From contig NZ_SOBN01000002.1 in the NCBI RefSeq assembly GCF_004365705.1, positions 434,001-498,000 of the forward strand: DNA of 64,000 nucleotides, read 5' to 3'. This DNA is from Streptomyces sp. 846.5. Its GTDB lineage: Bacteria; Actinomycetota; Actinomycetes; Streptomycetales; Streptomycetaceae. The notes under the pieces were generated by a model, which made no database searches, was not told where the DNA came from, and worked only from the letters and a program-made list of their open reading frames with translations. This document shows positions 41,420 to 50,340 of the stretch, one piece after another (the first letter of the stretch is position 1; each line of letters starts with the position of its first letter). The translations under genes and the position numbers were made by a program.

Positions 41420-42298
41420 ATGGCCGCACGCACATCCTTGATCAATTTCGCGAGCCCGGCTCTCCGCCCTCGCGCGTTGGACATCCGCTGGATCCACGGC
41501 TCACCGTCGTCCAAGCACAACACCGACCCGGACATCCAGGTCCACGCCTACGACGAGCACACGGTCATCCTGCGGCAGAACATGGCGATCGACTACGAAG
41601 CACCGTTCCTGTTCCTGCTGTTCGGCAACGCCCGGGCGGTGCTGATCGACACCGGAGCCACAGCGTCCGCCGAATACTTCCCGCCGCGCAAGGTGGTCGA
41701 CGAGCTCGTCGACGGCTGGCTCGCCCGCCACCCCCGACAGGACTACCACCTGCTGGTCCTGCACACCCACGCCCACGACGACCACATCGCGGGCGACGGC
41801 CAGTTCACCGACCGCCCCGACACCACGGTGGTCAACGCAGATCTCCCCACGGCCTGGCAGTACTTCGGGTTCGACCAGGACCCCACCGCCGTGGCGCGGG
41901 TCGACCTGGGAGGTCGCGTGCTCGAATGCCTGGCCACCCCCGGGCACCACGAGGCAGCCGTCACGTTCTACGACCCATGGACCGGGCTCCTGCTCACCGG
42001 CGACACGGTCTACCCCGGCCGGCTCTACGTCCAGGACTGGTCCGCATTCACCCAGACCATCGACCGCCTGATCGAGTTCAGCGAACACAGAACGGTCACC
42101 CACGTCCTGGGCTGTCACATCGAGATGACCACCGAACCCGGCGTTGACTACCCGGTCCGCACCACCTACCAGCCCCACGAACCCCCACTGCAGATGACCA
42201 CCGGCCACCTCCACGAGATCCGCGCCGCACTCACCGACATCGGCGACCATCCCCACAGACTCGCCCGCCCCCTCTTCGTCATCCGCCCGGACCATTGA
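41420..42298 (+). CDS. metallo-beta-lactamase-fold hydrolase
   Basis: A 292-residue MBL-fold protein. The zinc motif HTHAHDDH is at about residues 114-121, a further His in ATPGHHEAAVTF, the bridging Asp in LLTGDTVYPG and a late His in VLGCHIEM. These complete a two-metal site, so it should be an active hydrolase; substrate unknown. The ATG at 41420 has CAGGAGG five bases upstream. The ORF continues upstream in frame for 48 codons of shadow sequence. Its neighbour downstream is a transposase fragment. Confidence 0.85.
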   Translation: MAARTSLINFASPALRPRALDIRWIHGSPSSKHNTDPDIQVHAYDEHTVILRQNMAIDYEAPFLFLLFGNARAVLIDTGATASAEYFPPRKVVDELVDGWLARHPRQDYHLLVLHTHAHDDHIAGDGQFTDRPDTTVVNADLPTAWQYFGFDQDPTAVARVDLGGRVLECLATPGHHEAAVTFYDPWTGLLLTGDTVYPGRLYVQDWSAFTQTIDRLIEFSEHRTVTHVLGCHIEMTTEPGVDYPVRTTYQPHEPPLQMTTGHLHEIRAALTDIGDHPHRLARPLFVIRPDH

Positions 42299-42356
42299 GC
42301 CCCGCCCAAGGAGCACTGCCGGCCGCCCCTGAAAACGCTGCGCTCGCGGATCACGG

Positions 42357-42635
42357 TCAGGTCGGGGATCCGCGGTGGTCTGCGTGGTGCACCACCGCCT
42401 GGAACATCCGGTCCCAAGTCCCGTCCGCGGACCAGCGCCGATGCCGCTCGTAGACGGTCTTCCAGTTCCCGGACCGCTCGGGCAGGTCACGCCACGGCAC
42501 TCCGGTCCGGACCCGGAACAGGATGCCGTTGATCACCCGCCGATGGTCGCACCAGCGTCCGCCGCGACCACCGGACTTCGGCAGATGCGGCTCAAGTCGC
42601 ATCCACTCGTCATCGGTCAGATCTCTCCGCCCCAC
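42357..42635 (-). pseudogene. IS5-type transposase fragment
   Basis: Ninety-two codons give the N-terminal domain of an IS5-group transposase (MGRRDLTDDEWMRLEPHLPK, GILFRVRTGVPWRDLPER, then WKTVYERHRRWSADGTWDR). The sequence stops right after MFQAVV, before any DDE catalytic residue. No inverted repeats or 3' part are seen, so it is a dead remnant. Confidence 0.8.
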
Positions 42636-42802
42636 GACCAGAACAACGATCCCATCGTCGGACAGTCACAAGATCCGCCGGACAGAGCCCAGGCGGGCCG
42701 TGGCGAATAGCGTCGCAGCCGCCCGCCGATCGCGGTGGCGGCCCCGGCGGGAGTCGATCTCGCCAGAGCCGGCGCCATGCTGAGTGACGTGCGCCTATCG
42801 GG

Positions 42803-43726
42803 CTACCGGGTGCCGCTCGGGCCTTCCTCGAACAGTTCGGCTTCATTGGAGACCGTCACGGCGCGGTCGAGCCAGTTGCCCAGGATTTCCTGGTCTTCGC
42901 AGTCGAGCACCCGCTGCCGGGCTTCCTCGGACAGGTGGACGTTCCGCTTGTCGAGCACGCGGAGCACACTGAATGCGATCCCGTGCACCTGCCCCTCCTC
43001 GCGTCCTTCCTCGCGTCCTTCCTCACGGCCCGCCTCGCGGATGCGTTGGGAGGTCTGAGAGCGGAAGAAATCCAGGTCGACGGTCATCAGGTCCCTCCAG
43101 AGGTCGGCGGCGGGGGCGGTGCCCAGGCCCAGTTCGGTGAGTTCGGCGAAGATCTGGGCGGTGTCCTCGTCGATGGTCTTCAGGGCGGTGGCCAGTGCCT
43201 TCAGTATGGCAGCGGCGTTCGGGTCCTTACCATGCGTGATGACGGAGAAGGTCGCCAGGGGGATGTCCGCGGCCGCGACCGCCGGATCGGTGATCGCGGG
43301 GACGTTGTGCGGGCCCAGGACCAGTGGCCGCACGGTGAGGGTGTCCCAGCCGGCGACACCGATGGTGACGGGTTCGGCGGCCCACCTGGCGGTGGCTCGG
43401 TCCTGGCAGGTGACCAGGAGCACAGGGGCCAGGCGGTACTTGGAGTACAGGTGGGCCAGGTAGTAGGCCCAGTTCCCCGGTTTGTCCGGGTCCTTCTTGC
43501 CCTGGGCCTCCACGGCCAGCAGATAGTTGGTCCCCGAGGCCGTGTCGACCTGCAGCAGGCTGTCGACCCGCCGCTCCAGCGGCTGGATCTCGGTGAGGTC
43601 GGTGGGCAGCAGGGAGACCGCGACCGGCTCCGGGAAGGGCAGGCCGAGCGCGGTGAAGGTGCGGGCGAAGATCCCCGGATCCTCCTGGAAGATCCGGTGC
43701 ATCGCCTCATGGGAGGAACTGACCAT
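42803..43726 (-). CDS. Rpn-like PD-(D/E)XK nuclease family protein
   Basis: A 307-residue protein. Residues about 30-90 include RVDSLLQVDTASGTNYLLAV followed by EAQGKKDP, a D-x(n)-ExQ arrangement typical of PD-(D/E)XK nucleases. The C-terminus has the tandem Glu/Gly/Arg repeat EAGREEGREEGREEGQ also seen in Rpn (recombination-promoting nuclease)/YhgA-like proteins. Family members promote RecA-independent recombination or belong to transposon relics; the role here is unknown. ATG 43726 gives MVSSSHEAMHRIF. A further 35 upstream codons are open but unlike the family. It is adjacent to an IS5 fragment. Confidence 0.7.
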   Translation of the reverse strand: MVSSSHEAMHRIFQEDPGIFARTFTALGLPFPEPVAVSLLPTDLTEIQPLERRVDSLLQVDTASGTNYLLAVEAQGKKDPDKPGNWAYYLAHLYSKYRLAPVLLVTCQDRATARWAAEPVTIGVAGWDTLTVRPLVLGPHNVPAITDPAVAAADIPLATFSVITHGKDPNAAAILKALATALKTIDEDTAQIFAELTELGLGTAPAADLWRDLMTVDLDFFRSQTSQRIREAGREEGREEGREEGQVHGIAFSVLRVLDKRNVHLSEEARQRVLDCEDQEILGNWLDRAVTVSNEAELFEEGPSGTR

Positions 43727-43852
43727 GATCGGGACGCTACGACGCCCCCGGCCTACCCCGCTCGCATATGACCAGACCTCACCCGAAGGAGTGGTCCGCA
43801 TCTCGCACCCTGTCTGGTCGCGGCAGGTCACGCGGTGCCTAGGGCCGGTCCC

Positions 43853-46174
43853 TCAGCGGCCCGCCGCGCCTATCGCCGCGGGGTTCGGTCTGGTGGCGGC
43901 GGCGAGGCCGGGCTGGAGGCGGCGGGCGACGTCGACGTGGTCGCCGGTCCAGATGAGGCGCACGGCGGTGGGGGTGGGCTGTCCGCAGTCGTCGCTCAGG
44001 TCCTGCCGGACCGATTCGACCAGGCGCGCGGCGGCCGCCGCGTTGAGCGGGACCGGGCCCGGTACGGGCGTGTGCCCACCGAGGCCGGTGGCCAGGTCGC
44101 GGTACCAGTCGGTCACCCGGGCCGCCGTCCCCAGGATCTGCAGGCCGGCGTCGGTCCGCTCCACACCGGCGCGCTCGCCCCCGGCGTTGTGCCACAGCGA
44201 GACCACGGCGTCCGCCGCCAGGCGCAGCCCGACGACCCCGGTCACCAGGGTGGTCATGTCCGCCAGCGGCACCGGCTTGGTGCCGCGCTCGGCGAGGTAG
44301 CTGCGGAAGGCGTCGTCGAGCCTGCGGGCCGCGGCGGCCGCCTCCCGGCCCTCCGGCAGCGGCAGGTCCACCGGGCCCAGTCCCGGCCCCGGGGCCGGTG
44401 CGGGAGCGCCGAGCGCGTACTCCACGGCGCCGGCCAGGTAGCCGGCCCCGGCGGTGTAGGCGTCGGCGAGCGCCCGGTCGACGGCGGCCTCGGCGCCGCG
44501 CGGCCAGAAGAACAGGGCGACGACCACGCTGACCGCGCAGCCCAGGGCGATGTCCTGGATCCGGAGCAGCACGATGTGCCAGTCGGGGTTCTGGCCGATG
44601 TTGAACAGCACGACCAGGGTGACCGTGAAGGCCGCCTGGCCGGCCGTGAACGAGACCGCCGCCGGGGCGACTCCGGCGATCAGGATCGCCACCGGCAGCA
44701 GGAACCACAGCACGGTCCCGTGATGGCCGATCAGCTGGAGCATCCCGGCGCCGATGACCGAGCCGATCACGGTTCCGGCCACCGCCCGCACCGCGTTCTG
44801 TCCGGTGTTCAGGGCGTTGGAGCGCAGCACGGACAGGGTTCCCAGGCCGACCCAGAAGGAGTGCTGCACGGTCATGACCTGGGCCAGGGTGACCGCGATC
44901 CCCAGGCCGACCGCGCCGCGCAGGCTGTTGTGCAGCCACACCGAGCCCTTCTCCAGGTGGGCCCGTGCCCGTTCCCGGGCCGAGGTCAGCGGGTTGCTGA
45001 GGGCCCCGGGTTCGCGGCCCAGCAGCCGGTCGGGCCAGCTGCGCCGTTCGGCGGCCGCGGCCAGGGAGACGTTGCCCGCGATCTGCAGCACGGCGAATCC
45101 GGTCTCCTGGGCCCGGAAGGACGGGTCCAGGGCGGCGACGAAGGTGTAGGCCTCCGCTATGCCGTTCCCCGTCGGCGGGTCGGCCGGCAAACGCGTGGTG
45201 GAGCTCTGCTCCATGCCGTCCATGGCCGTGCGCAACCGCTCCGCCGCCGTCCCGAGCACCCCGGGATCGCCGTGCAGGTCCCCGAGCAGGTCGGCCGCAC
45301 GGTCCAGGACGTCGGCCGCCGCGCGGCGGACGTCGCGGGCGGCCGGGTCGCAGACGGGGGGGTCGTCGGTGTAGTCGGCCCGGTCGTCCAGGATGGTGCT
45401 CAGCCAGGTCAGCTCGTCGACCAGGCGGACCAGGGCCCGCGAGGTGGTGGACAGTCCGGTGGGCCGGTAGGGGGTGGCGTTGAAGGCGCGCCGCAGGTCC
45501 GCCGCCGCGGCGGCGGCCTGCTTCGCCTTGGCGCGGCACTGCCCCGCGCCGGGAGCGTCCGCTCCCCTGGCCAACTGGGCGGCTTCGGTGCGCAGTCGGG
45601 CCGCGACGGTGCGGCACACCCGCGCGGCCGGGCCGCTGAGGGGATCCGCGCTGGGCCTGGGCCACAGCAGGGAGACCGCGAGCAGCGCGGCGCCGCCGGC
45701 CAGGCCCGCGCCGGCCAGCCGGTCCGGGAGCTGCGACAGCGGCGCCGGCGTGGTCACCGGCAGCACGAAGGCGAGCAGCAGCGCGGTCGCGGTGCCGGCC
45801 AGGACGGAGCTGACCACGCCGGAGAACAGCACCAGGAATCCGACCACGATGGTGACCACGACGGCGAGCCAGGTCACCCGGGCCGTCAGCGTGCCGAGGC
45901 AGATCAGCACCGCCCAGGCCACCGCGAGCCCGGCCTGGGCCCGCAGCCGCTGCACCATCGGGCCGGTGAACTCGACCAGCAGCAGCATCGAGAAGGATCC
46001 GAACGCGGCGAAGCTCGCCATCGCGGTCGAGTGCAGCACCTGGGTGCACAGGGCGAACAGGGCGGGCATGACGATCGCGGTGCGTGCGGCCCGGCGGAAC
46101 GCCGCCAGGCCGGGGTCGTGGGCACGCAGCCACTGAATCGCTTGCGCGGGTCCGATCCGGCTCGGTGCCTGCAT
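43853..46174 (-). CDS. FUSC-family membrane protein
   Basis: A 773-residue protein with two blocks of six hydrophobic helices (about 35-170 and 440-590). A soluble helical region lies between (about 180-420) and another after (about 600-773). The second block begins SLRGAVGLGIAVTLAQVMTV, then HSFWVGLGTLSVLRSNA, the FUSC-like signature. FUSC proteins such as AaeB and YccS export aromatic acids or act in osmotic stress; substrate unknown. ATG 46174 gives MQAPSRIG. It is downstream of a DHA2 exporter on the same strand, so the two may make an efflux unit. Confidence 0.85.
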   Translation of the reverse strand: MQAPSRIGPAQAIQWLRAHDPGLAAFRRAARTAIVMPALFALCTQVLHSTAMASFAAFGSFSMLLLVEFTGPMVQRLRAQAGLAVAWAVLICLGTLTARVTWLAVVVTIVVGFLVLFSGVVSSVLAGTATALLLAFVLPVTTPAPLSQLPDRLAGAGLAGGAALLAVSLLWPRPSADPLSGPAARVCRTVAARLRTEAAQLARGADAPGAGQCRAKAKQAAAAAADLRRAFNATPYRPTGLSTTSRALVRLVDELTWLSTILDDRADYTDDPPVCDPAARDVRRAAADVLDRAADLLGDLHGDPGVLGTAAERLRTAMDGMEQSSTTRLPADPPTGNGIAEAYTFVAALDPSFRAQETGFAVLQIAGNVSLAAAAERRSWPDRLLGREPGALSNPLTSARERARAHLEKGSVWLHNSLRGAVGLGIAVTLAQVMTVQHSFWVGLGTLSVLRSNALNTGQNAVRAVAGTVIGSVIGAGMLQLIGHHGTVLWFLLPVAILIAGVAPAAVSFTAGQAAFTVTLVVLFNIGQNPDWHIVLLRIQDIALGCAVSVVVALFFWPRGAEAAVDRALADAYTAGAGYLAGAVEYALGAPAPAPGPGLGPVDLPLPEGREAAAAARRLDDAFRSYLAERGTKPVPLADMTTLVTGVVGLRLAADAVVSLWHNAGGERAGVERTDAGLQILGTAARVTDWYRDLATGLGGHTPVPGPVPLNAAAAARLVESVRQDLSDDCGQPTPTAVRLIWTGDHVDVARRLQPGLAAATRPNPAAIGAAGR

Positions 46175-46297
46175 ACGACCTGCCCACCTCCCGTCGACGG
46201 GATGCGCTGGTACCCCGTCGGGACCAAGTATCCCGGTGACCGCACCGCCGCGCCTCGCGTATCCGGAGATCGAACGCGCGCGGTGCCGGCGGGAGCC

Positions 46298-48328
46298 TCA
46301 GGCGTCGACCGGTTCGCGCCAGGTCTGCTCCTCGTCGAGCAGCCGGTCGGCGATCCGCCGCACCGCGCCGTCGAGCTGCGCGCGGTCCGCCGGGTCGTCG
46401 CCGTCCCAGCCGTCGAGCTGGGTGCCGAGCCAGGCGCGCCAGGCGGTGGTGAGCCGTTCCACCTCGCTGTGGCCGTCGGGCGTCAGCGAGAGCCGGTCGT
46501 CGTCCAGCCGGGCGTAGCCGGCCCGGGAGACCCCGACGAAGGCCGGCTCCAGCACCTCGGCCGGCATGTGGTGGGCGTGGGCGACCTCGGTGACCGTGGT
46601 CCCGCCGCGGGCCCGGGAGCGCCAATGGATCTGGCCCAGCGCCCAGGCCTGACCGGGCGTCAGCCGGGTGCCGGAATCGGCCAGGATCTGACGGGCCGCC
46701 TGCGGGCCCGCCTTGCGCAGGGCCCGGGAGACCGCCCGCTCCAGCTGCCGGTCCGGGTCGGCGCCGTCCGGGGCCGAGAAGCCGTCGCCCATGTCGCCGG
46801 CGCCGGCCCGGGAGCTGTCCCGCAGCGGAACCTCCTTGAGCAGGAAGGCGATGACGAACCCGGCCAGGGCGACCAGGACCACCCACCGGAACACGAAGTT
46901 GATGGTGTGGGCGTAGGCGTCGATGATCGGCGCGGACTGGGCCGGCGGGAGCGCGTGCAGCAGTTTGGGGTTGAGCGCCGAGGCGGGCGGCACACCCGGC
47001 ACCTTGGCCAGGGCCTTGGCCAGGTTGGGGGTGAACTGGCCGGTGTACAGGGTGCCGAAGACGGCGGTGCCCACCGAACTGCCCAGGGTGCGGAAGAAGG
47101 TGACGCCCGAGGTGGCGGTGCCCATCTCCTGGTAGGCGACGGTGTTCTGGACCGCGATGGTCAGCACCTGCATGGCGGAGCCGATGCCGAGGCCCAGGAC
47201 GAGCATGTAGAGCGACTCCAACCACACCCCGGTGCCGCGCCCCATCGTGGACATCAGGAACAGGCCCACGGCCATCAGCGCGGTCCCGACGATGGGGAAG
47301 ACCTTGTACCGCCCGGTGCGGCCCACCACGGTCCCGGACACGATCGACATCGCCAGCAGCCCGGCCACCAGCGGCAGCGTCCGCAGCCCCGACACGGTGG
47401 CCGAAACACCGTCGACGAACTGCAGGTAGGTCGGCAGGTAGGTCATCGAGCCGAGCATGGCGAAGCCGACGATGAAGCTGAGCACCGAGCAGACCGTGAA
47501 GACCGGGTTGCGGAACAGGTGCATCGGCAGCATCGGCTCCGCCGCGCGCAGTTCGACGAAGACGAAGGCGGTCAGCAGCAGCACCGAGCCAACGAACAGG
47601 CCGATGATGGTAGCCGAGCCCCAGGCGTGCTCGTTGCCGCCCCAGGACAGCCCCAGGATCAGCGCGGAGGCGCCCAGGGCGACCAGCACGATCCCGGCGT
47701 AGTCGATCAGCGGCTTGGCCGCGGACCGGACGGAGGGGATGTACCGGGCGGTCATCGCCAGCATCACCACCGCGACCGGGATGTTGACGTAGAAGCACCA
47801 GCGCCAGGACAGGTGGTCGGTGAACAGCCCGCCCAGGGTCGGGCCGAGCACGGTGGTGACGCCGAAGACCGCGCCCAGCGCCCCCTGGTACTTGCCGCGC
47901 TCGCGCAGCGGGATCACGTCCGCGATCAGCGCCTGCGCGGTGACCATCAGCCCGCCGCCGCCGATGCCCTGCACGGCGCGGGCGGCGATCAGCATCAGCA
48001 TCCCGTTGGAGACGCCCGCGACCACCGAACCCGCGACGAACACCACCGCGCTGATCTGGAAGACCACCCGGCGGCCGAACATGTCGCCGAACTTGCCCAC
48101 CAGCACCGTGGAGACGGTCTCGGCCAGCAGGTACGCGGTCACCACCCAGGACATGTGCCCGCTGCCGCCCAGGTCGTCGACGATGGTCGGCAGCGCGGTG
48201 GACACGATCGTCTGGTCCAGCGCCGCGAGCAGCATCCCCAGCATGATCGTCACAAAGATGACGTTCATCTGACGACGGCTCAACGGCGCCCCCTCGGCCG
48301 TGGACGGTGCAGCGACAGTTGTACTCAT
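46298..48328 (-). CDS. DHA2-family MFS drug exporter with C-terminal winged-helix domain
   Basis: A 676-residue protein. Fourteen membrane helices (about 20-520) carry DHA2 features: LDQTIVSTALPTIVDDLG, GKFGDMFGRR and the antiporter motif C stretch GAVFGVTTVLGPTLGGLF. After helix 14 a cytoplasmic tail of about 130 residues resembles a MarR-like winged helix (LTPGQAWALGQIHWRSRARG, then ARLDDDRLSLTPDGHSEVER). It exports drugs by proton antiport; the tail is probably regulatory. ATG 48328 gives MSTTVAAPSTAE; an ATG at 48394 would add 22 residues. It is divergent from a YciI gene. Confidence 0.87.
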   Translation of the reverse strand: MSTTVAAPSTAEGAPLSRRQMNVIFVTIMLGMLLAALDQTIVSTALPTIVDDLGGSGHMSWVVTAYLLAETVSTVLVGKFGDMFGRRVVFQISAVVFVAGSVVAGVSNGMLMLIAARAVQGIGGGGLMVTAQALIADVIPLRERGKYQGALGAVFGVTTVLGPTLGGLFTDHLSWRWCFYVNIPVAVVMLAMTARYIPSVRSAAKPLIDYAGIVLVALGASALILGLSWGGNEHAWGSATIIGLFVGSVLLLTAFVFVELRAAEPMLPMHLFRNPVFTVCSVLSFIVGFAMLGSMTYLPTYLQFVDGVSATVSGLRTLPLVAGLLAMSIVSGTVVGRTGRYKVFPIVGTALMAVGLFLMSTMGRGTGVWLESLYMLVLGLGIGSAMQVLTIAVQNTVAYQEMGTATSGVTFFRTLGSSVGTAVFGTLYTGQFTPNLAKALAKVPGVPPASALNPKLLHALPPAQSAPIIDAYAHTINFVFRWVVLVALAGFVIAFLLKEVPLRDSSRAGAGDMGDGFSAPDGADPDRQLERAVSRALRKAGPQAARQILADSGTRLTPGQAWALGQIHWRSRARGGTTVTEVAHAHHMPAEVLEPAFVGVSRAGYARLDDDRLSLTPDGHSEVERLTTAWRAWLGTQLDGWDGDDPADRAQLDGAVRRIADRLLDEEQTWREPVDA

Positions 48329-48591
48329 CGCACCACTATCGGGCTTCAGCACCGTGCGCGACACCAGGCGCAGTCCCGCAGTCGAAACGTTCATCCCAAT
48401 GGCACCCTGCCTTCGAGCGACGGTCCTGGCAGACTGCCGCTGACGGCCCGGTCTCGGCGGCCCGGGTGCGTGCGGAGAAAGAATTTCGGCCCGAATCCAA
48501 CAGCCGTGTCGATCCCCGGCCGGCCCGTTCGACCTATGGACGGCCGAGGGACGACCGAGGCGACCGACGACCTGATGGTGAGGAGACGACC

Positions 48592-49011
48592 ATGTCGAAG
48601 TACATGCTGATCATGCGGGGCACCGACGAGTCCATGGCGAAGATGATGCAGACGCCGTTCGAGGAGATGCTGGAGACGGTGGGGCGCTTCAACGAGGAGC
48701 TGATCCGGGCCGGGGTGCTGGTGGCCGCCGAGGGTCTGGACGACCCGACCCAGGGCGTGGTGGTCGACTTCAGCGGCGAGACGCCGGTGGTGACCGACGG
48801 CCCGTACGGTGAGACGAAGGAGCTGTTCGGCGGCTTCTACCTGATCGATGTGGCCTCGAAGGAGGAGGCCGTCGAGTGGGCCAAGCGGCTCCCGGCCGTG
48901 GCGGGCTCCAAGTGCGAGGTGCGCCGGGTGCCGAGCATCGAGGAGTTCCCGCAGGACAACGAGTGGATCGTCAAGGAGCGGGCGTGGCGCGAGCAGACCG
49001 GCCAGCTCTGA
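48592..49011 (+). CDS. YciI (DGPF)-family protein
   Basis: A 139-residue YciI-fold protein starting MSKYMLIMRGTDESMAKM. It has TDGPYGETKELFGGFYLID, the DGPF-type motif region near residues 65-84, with the Asp/Gly/Pro conserved. Such proteins are small, probably dimeric, and are usually encoded next to ECF42 sigma factors. AGGAG is seven bases before ATG 48592. The stop TGA overlaps the likely CTG start of the sigma gene. Function unknown. Confidence 0.9.
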   Translation: MSKYMLIMRGTDESMAKMMQTPFEEMLETVGRFNEELIRAGVLVAAEGLDDPTQGVVVDFSGETPVVTDGPYGETKELFGGFYLIDVASKEEAVEWAKRLPAVAGSKCEVRRVPSIEEFPQDNEWIVKERAWREQTGQL

Positions 49012-50321
49012 CCGCCGCCGACACCCACTGCCCGCCGCACCGCGAGTCGGCGCGGCGGGCGGTGGAGGCCCTGTGGCGGATCGAGTCCGCCCGGATCGTG
49101 GGCGCGCTGGCCCGCTACACCGGGGATCTCGAACTCGCCGAGGACGTCGCCCAGGAGGCGGTGGCCGAGGCGCTGGTCGCCTGGTCCCGCGACGGCGCTC
49201 CGGAGAACCCGGTGGGCTGGCTGCTGGCGACCGCGCGGCGGCGCGCCATCGACGCCTTCCGCCGGCGCTCGGCGCTGGACGAGCGGTACGCCCTGCTGGC
49301 CGGCCGGCTCGCCGAGGGCCAGGCCTACACGGGGGCGGCGGTGCCGGACAGCCGGTCCGACCTGCCGTGGGACCCGGACCAGGTCGACGACGACGTCCTG
49401 GCGCTGATGTTCGTGGCCTGCCATCCGATCCTCGCCCCCGAGGCCCGGGTGGCGCTGACCCTGCGCGCGGTCGCCGGCCTGTCGAGCGAGGAGATCGCCC
49501 GGGCGTTCCTGGTACCCGTGACCACGCTCCAGGCCCGGATCACCCGCGCCAAGAAGACGATCGCCGCAGCCCACGTCCGCTTCGAGCTGCCACCGGCCGA
49601 GGAGCGCCGCGAGCGCCTGGGCGGGGTGCTGAGCGTGCTGTACGTGATCTTCACCGAGGGTTCGACCGCGACCAGCGGCGACCGCCTGCTGCGCACCGAC
49701 CTGGCCTACGAGGCGATCCGGCTGATCCGGACGCTGGCAGCGCTGGTCCCCGACGAACCGGAGGTCCTCGGGCTGCTCGCCCTGTGCGAGCTGACCTGCG
49801 CCCGCTTTCCGGCGCGCACCGGGCCGGACGGCGACCCGGTGCTGCTGGAGGACCAAAACCGGCGGCTGTGGGACCGCTCGGCGATCCGCCGCGGCCTGGC
49901 CGCGCTCGGCCGGGCCGCGACGACGGGGCGCGGCCTCGGACCGTACGGGCTGCAGGCCGCGATCGCGGCCTGTCATGCGTCGGCGCCGTCGGTCCAGGAG
50001 ACCGACTGGGAACGCATCGTGCTGCTGTACGAGGCGCTGGGACGGGTGGCCCCCTCCCCCGTCGTCGAACTCAACCGGGCCGTGGCCGTCGCCATGGCCC
50101 ACGGACCGCAGCAGGCGCTGCCGATCGTGGACGGCCTGGCGGCCGCCGGGCGCCTGGCGGGCTCGCACCTGCTGCCCGGCGTGCGCGGCGAACTGCTCGC
50201 CCGGCTGGGCCGCACCGTCGAGGCCCGCGCCGAGTTCGAACGCGCCGCCGGCCTGTGCCGCAACCTGCCTGAGCGGTCCGTACTGCTGCGCAAGGCGGCA
50301 GCCTTGCACCACCACGACTGA
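49008..50321 (+). CDS. ECF42-type RNA polymerase sigma factor with TPR-like tail
   Basis: About 437 residues. Sigma-2 (EALWRIESARIVGALARYTG, then LAEDVAQEAVAEALVAW) and sigma-4 (ALTLRAVAGLSSEEIARAFL, then TTLQARITRAKKTIA) are clear. A helical C-terminal domain of about 240 residues follows, typical of group ECF42. No ATG is available: CTG 49008 overlaps the upstream TGA (CTGA) and gives LTAADTH, matching the usual MTxADTH start. GTG 49062 is the best standard alternative (419 aa). It is tightly paired with the YciI gene, as in other genomes. No anti-sigma gene is present; the tail is thought to control activity. Confidence 0.88.
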   Translation: MTAADTHCPPHRESARRAVEALWRIESARIVGALARYTGDLELAEDVAQEAVAEALVAWSRDGAPENPVGWLLATARRRAIDAFRRRSALDERYALLAGRLAEGQAYTGAAVPDSRSDLPWDPDQVDDDVLALMFVACHPILAPEARVALTLRAVAGLSSEEIARAFLVPVTTLQARITRAKKTIAAAHVRFELPPAEERRERLGGVLSVLYVIFTEGSTATSGDRLLRTDLAYEAIRLIRTLAALVPDEPEVLGLLALCELTCARFPARTGPDGDPVLLEDQNRRLWDRSAIRRGLAALGRAATTGRGLGPYGLQAAIAACHASAPSVQETDWERIVLLYEALGRVAPSPVVELNRAVAVAMAHGPQQALPIVDGLAAAGRLAGSHLLPGVRGELLARLGRTVEARAEFERAAGLCRNLPERSVLLRKAAALHHHD

Positions 50322-50340
50322 CGCTCCCGGTCTGTTCGAC

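Noticed and set aside
42970-43030. Short tandem repeat as a CRISPR or VNTR array
   Set aside because: It is the codon-level GREEGREEG repeat inside the Rpn-like gene, without spacers.
43835-48610. 1,591-codon open frame on the + strand
   Set aside because: It lies wholly opposite FUSC and DHA2 genes and is rich in Arg/Gly/His/Gln low-complexity sequence, the normal antisense effect of high-GC codon use.
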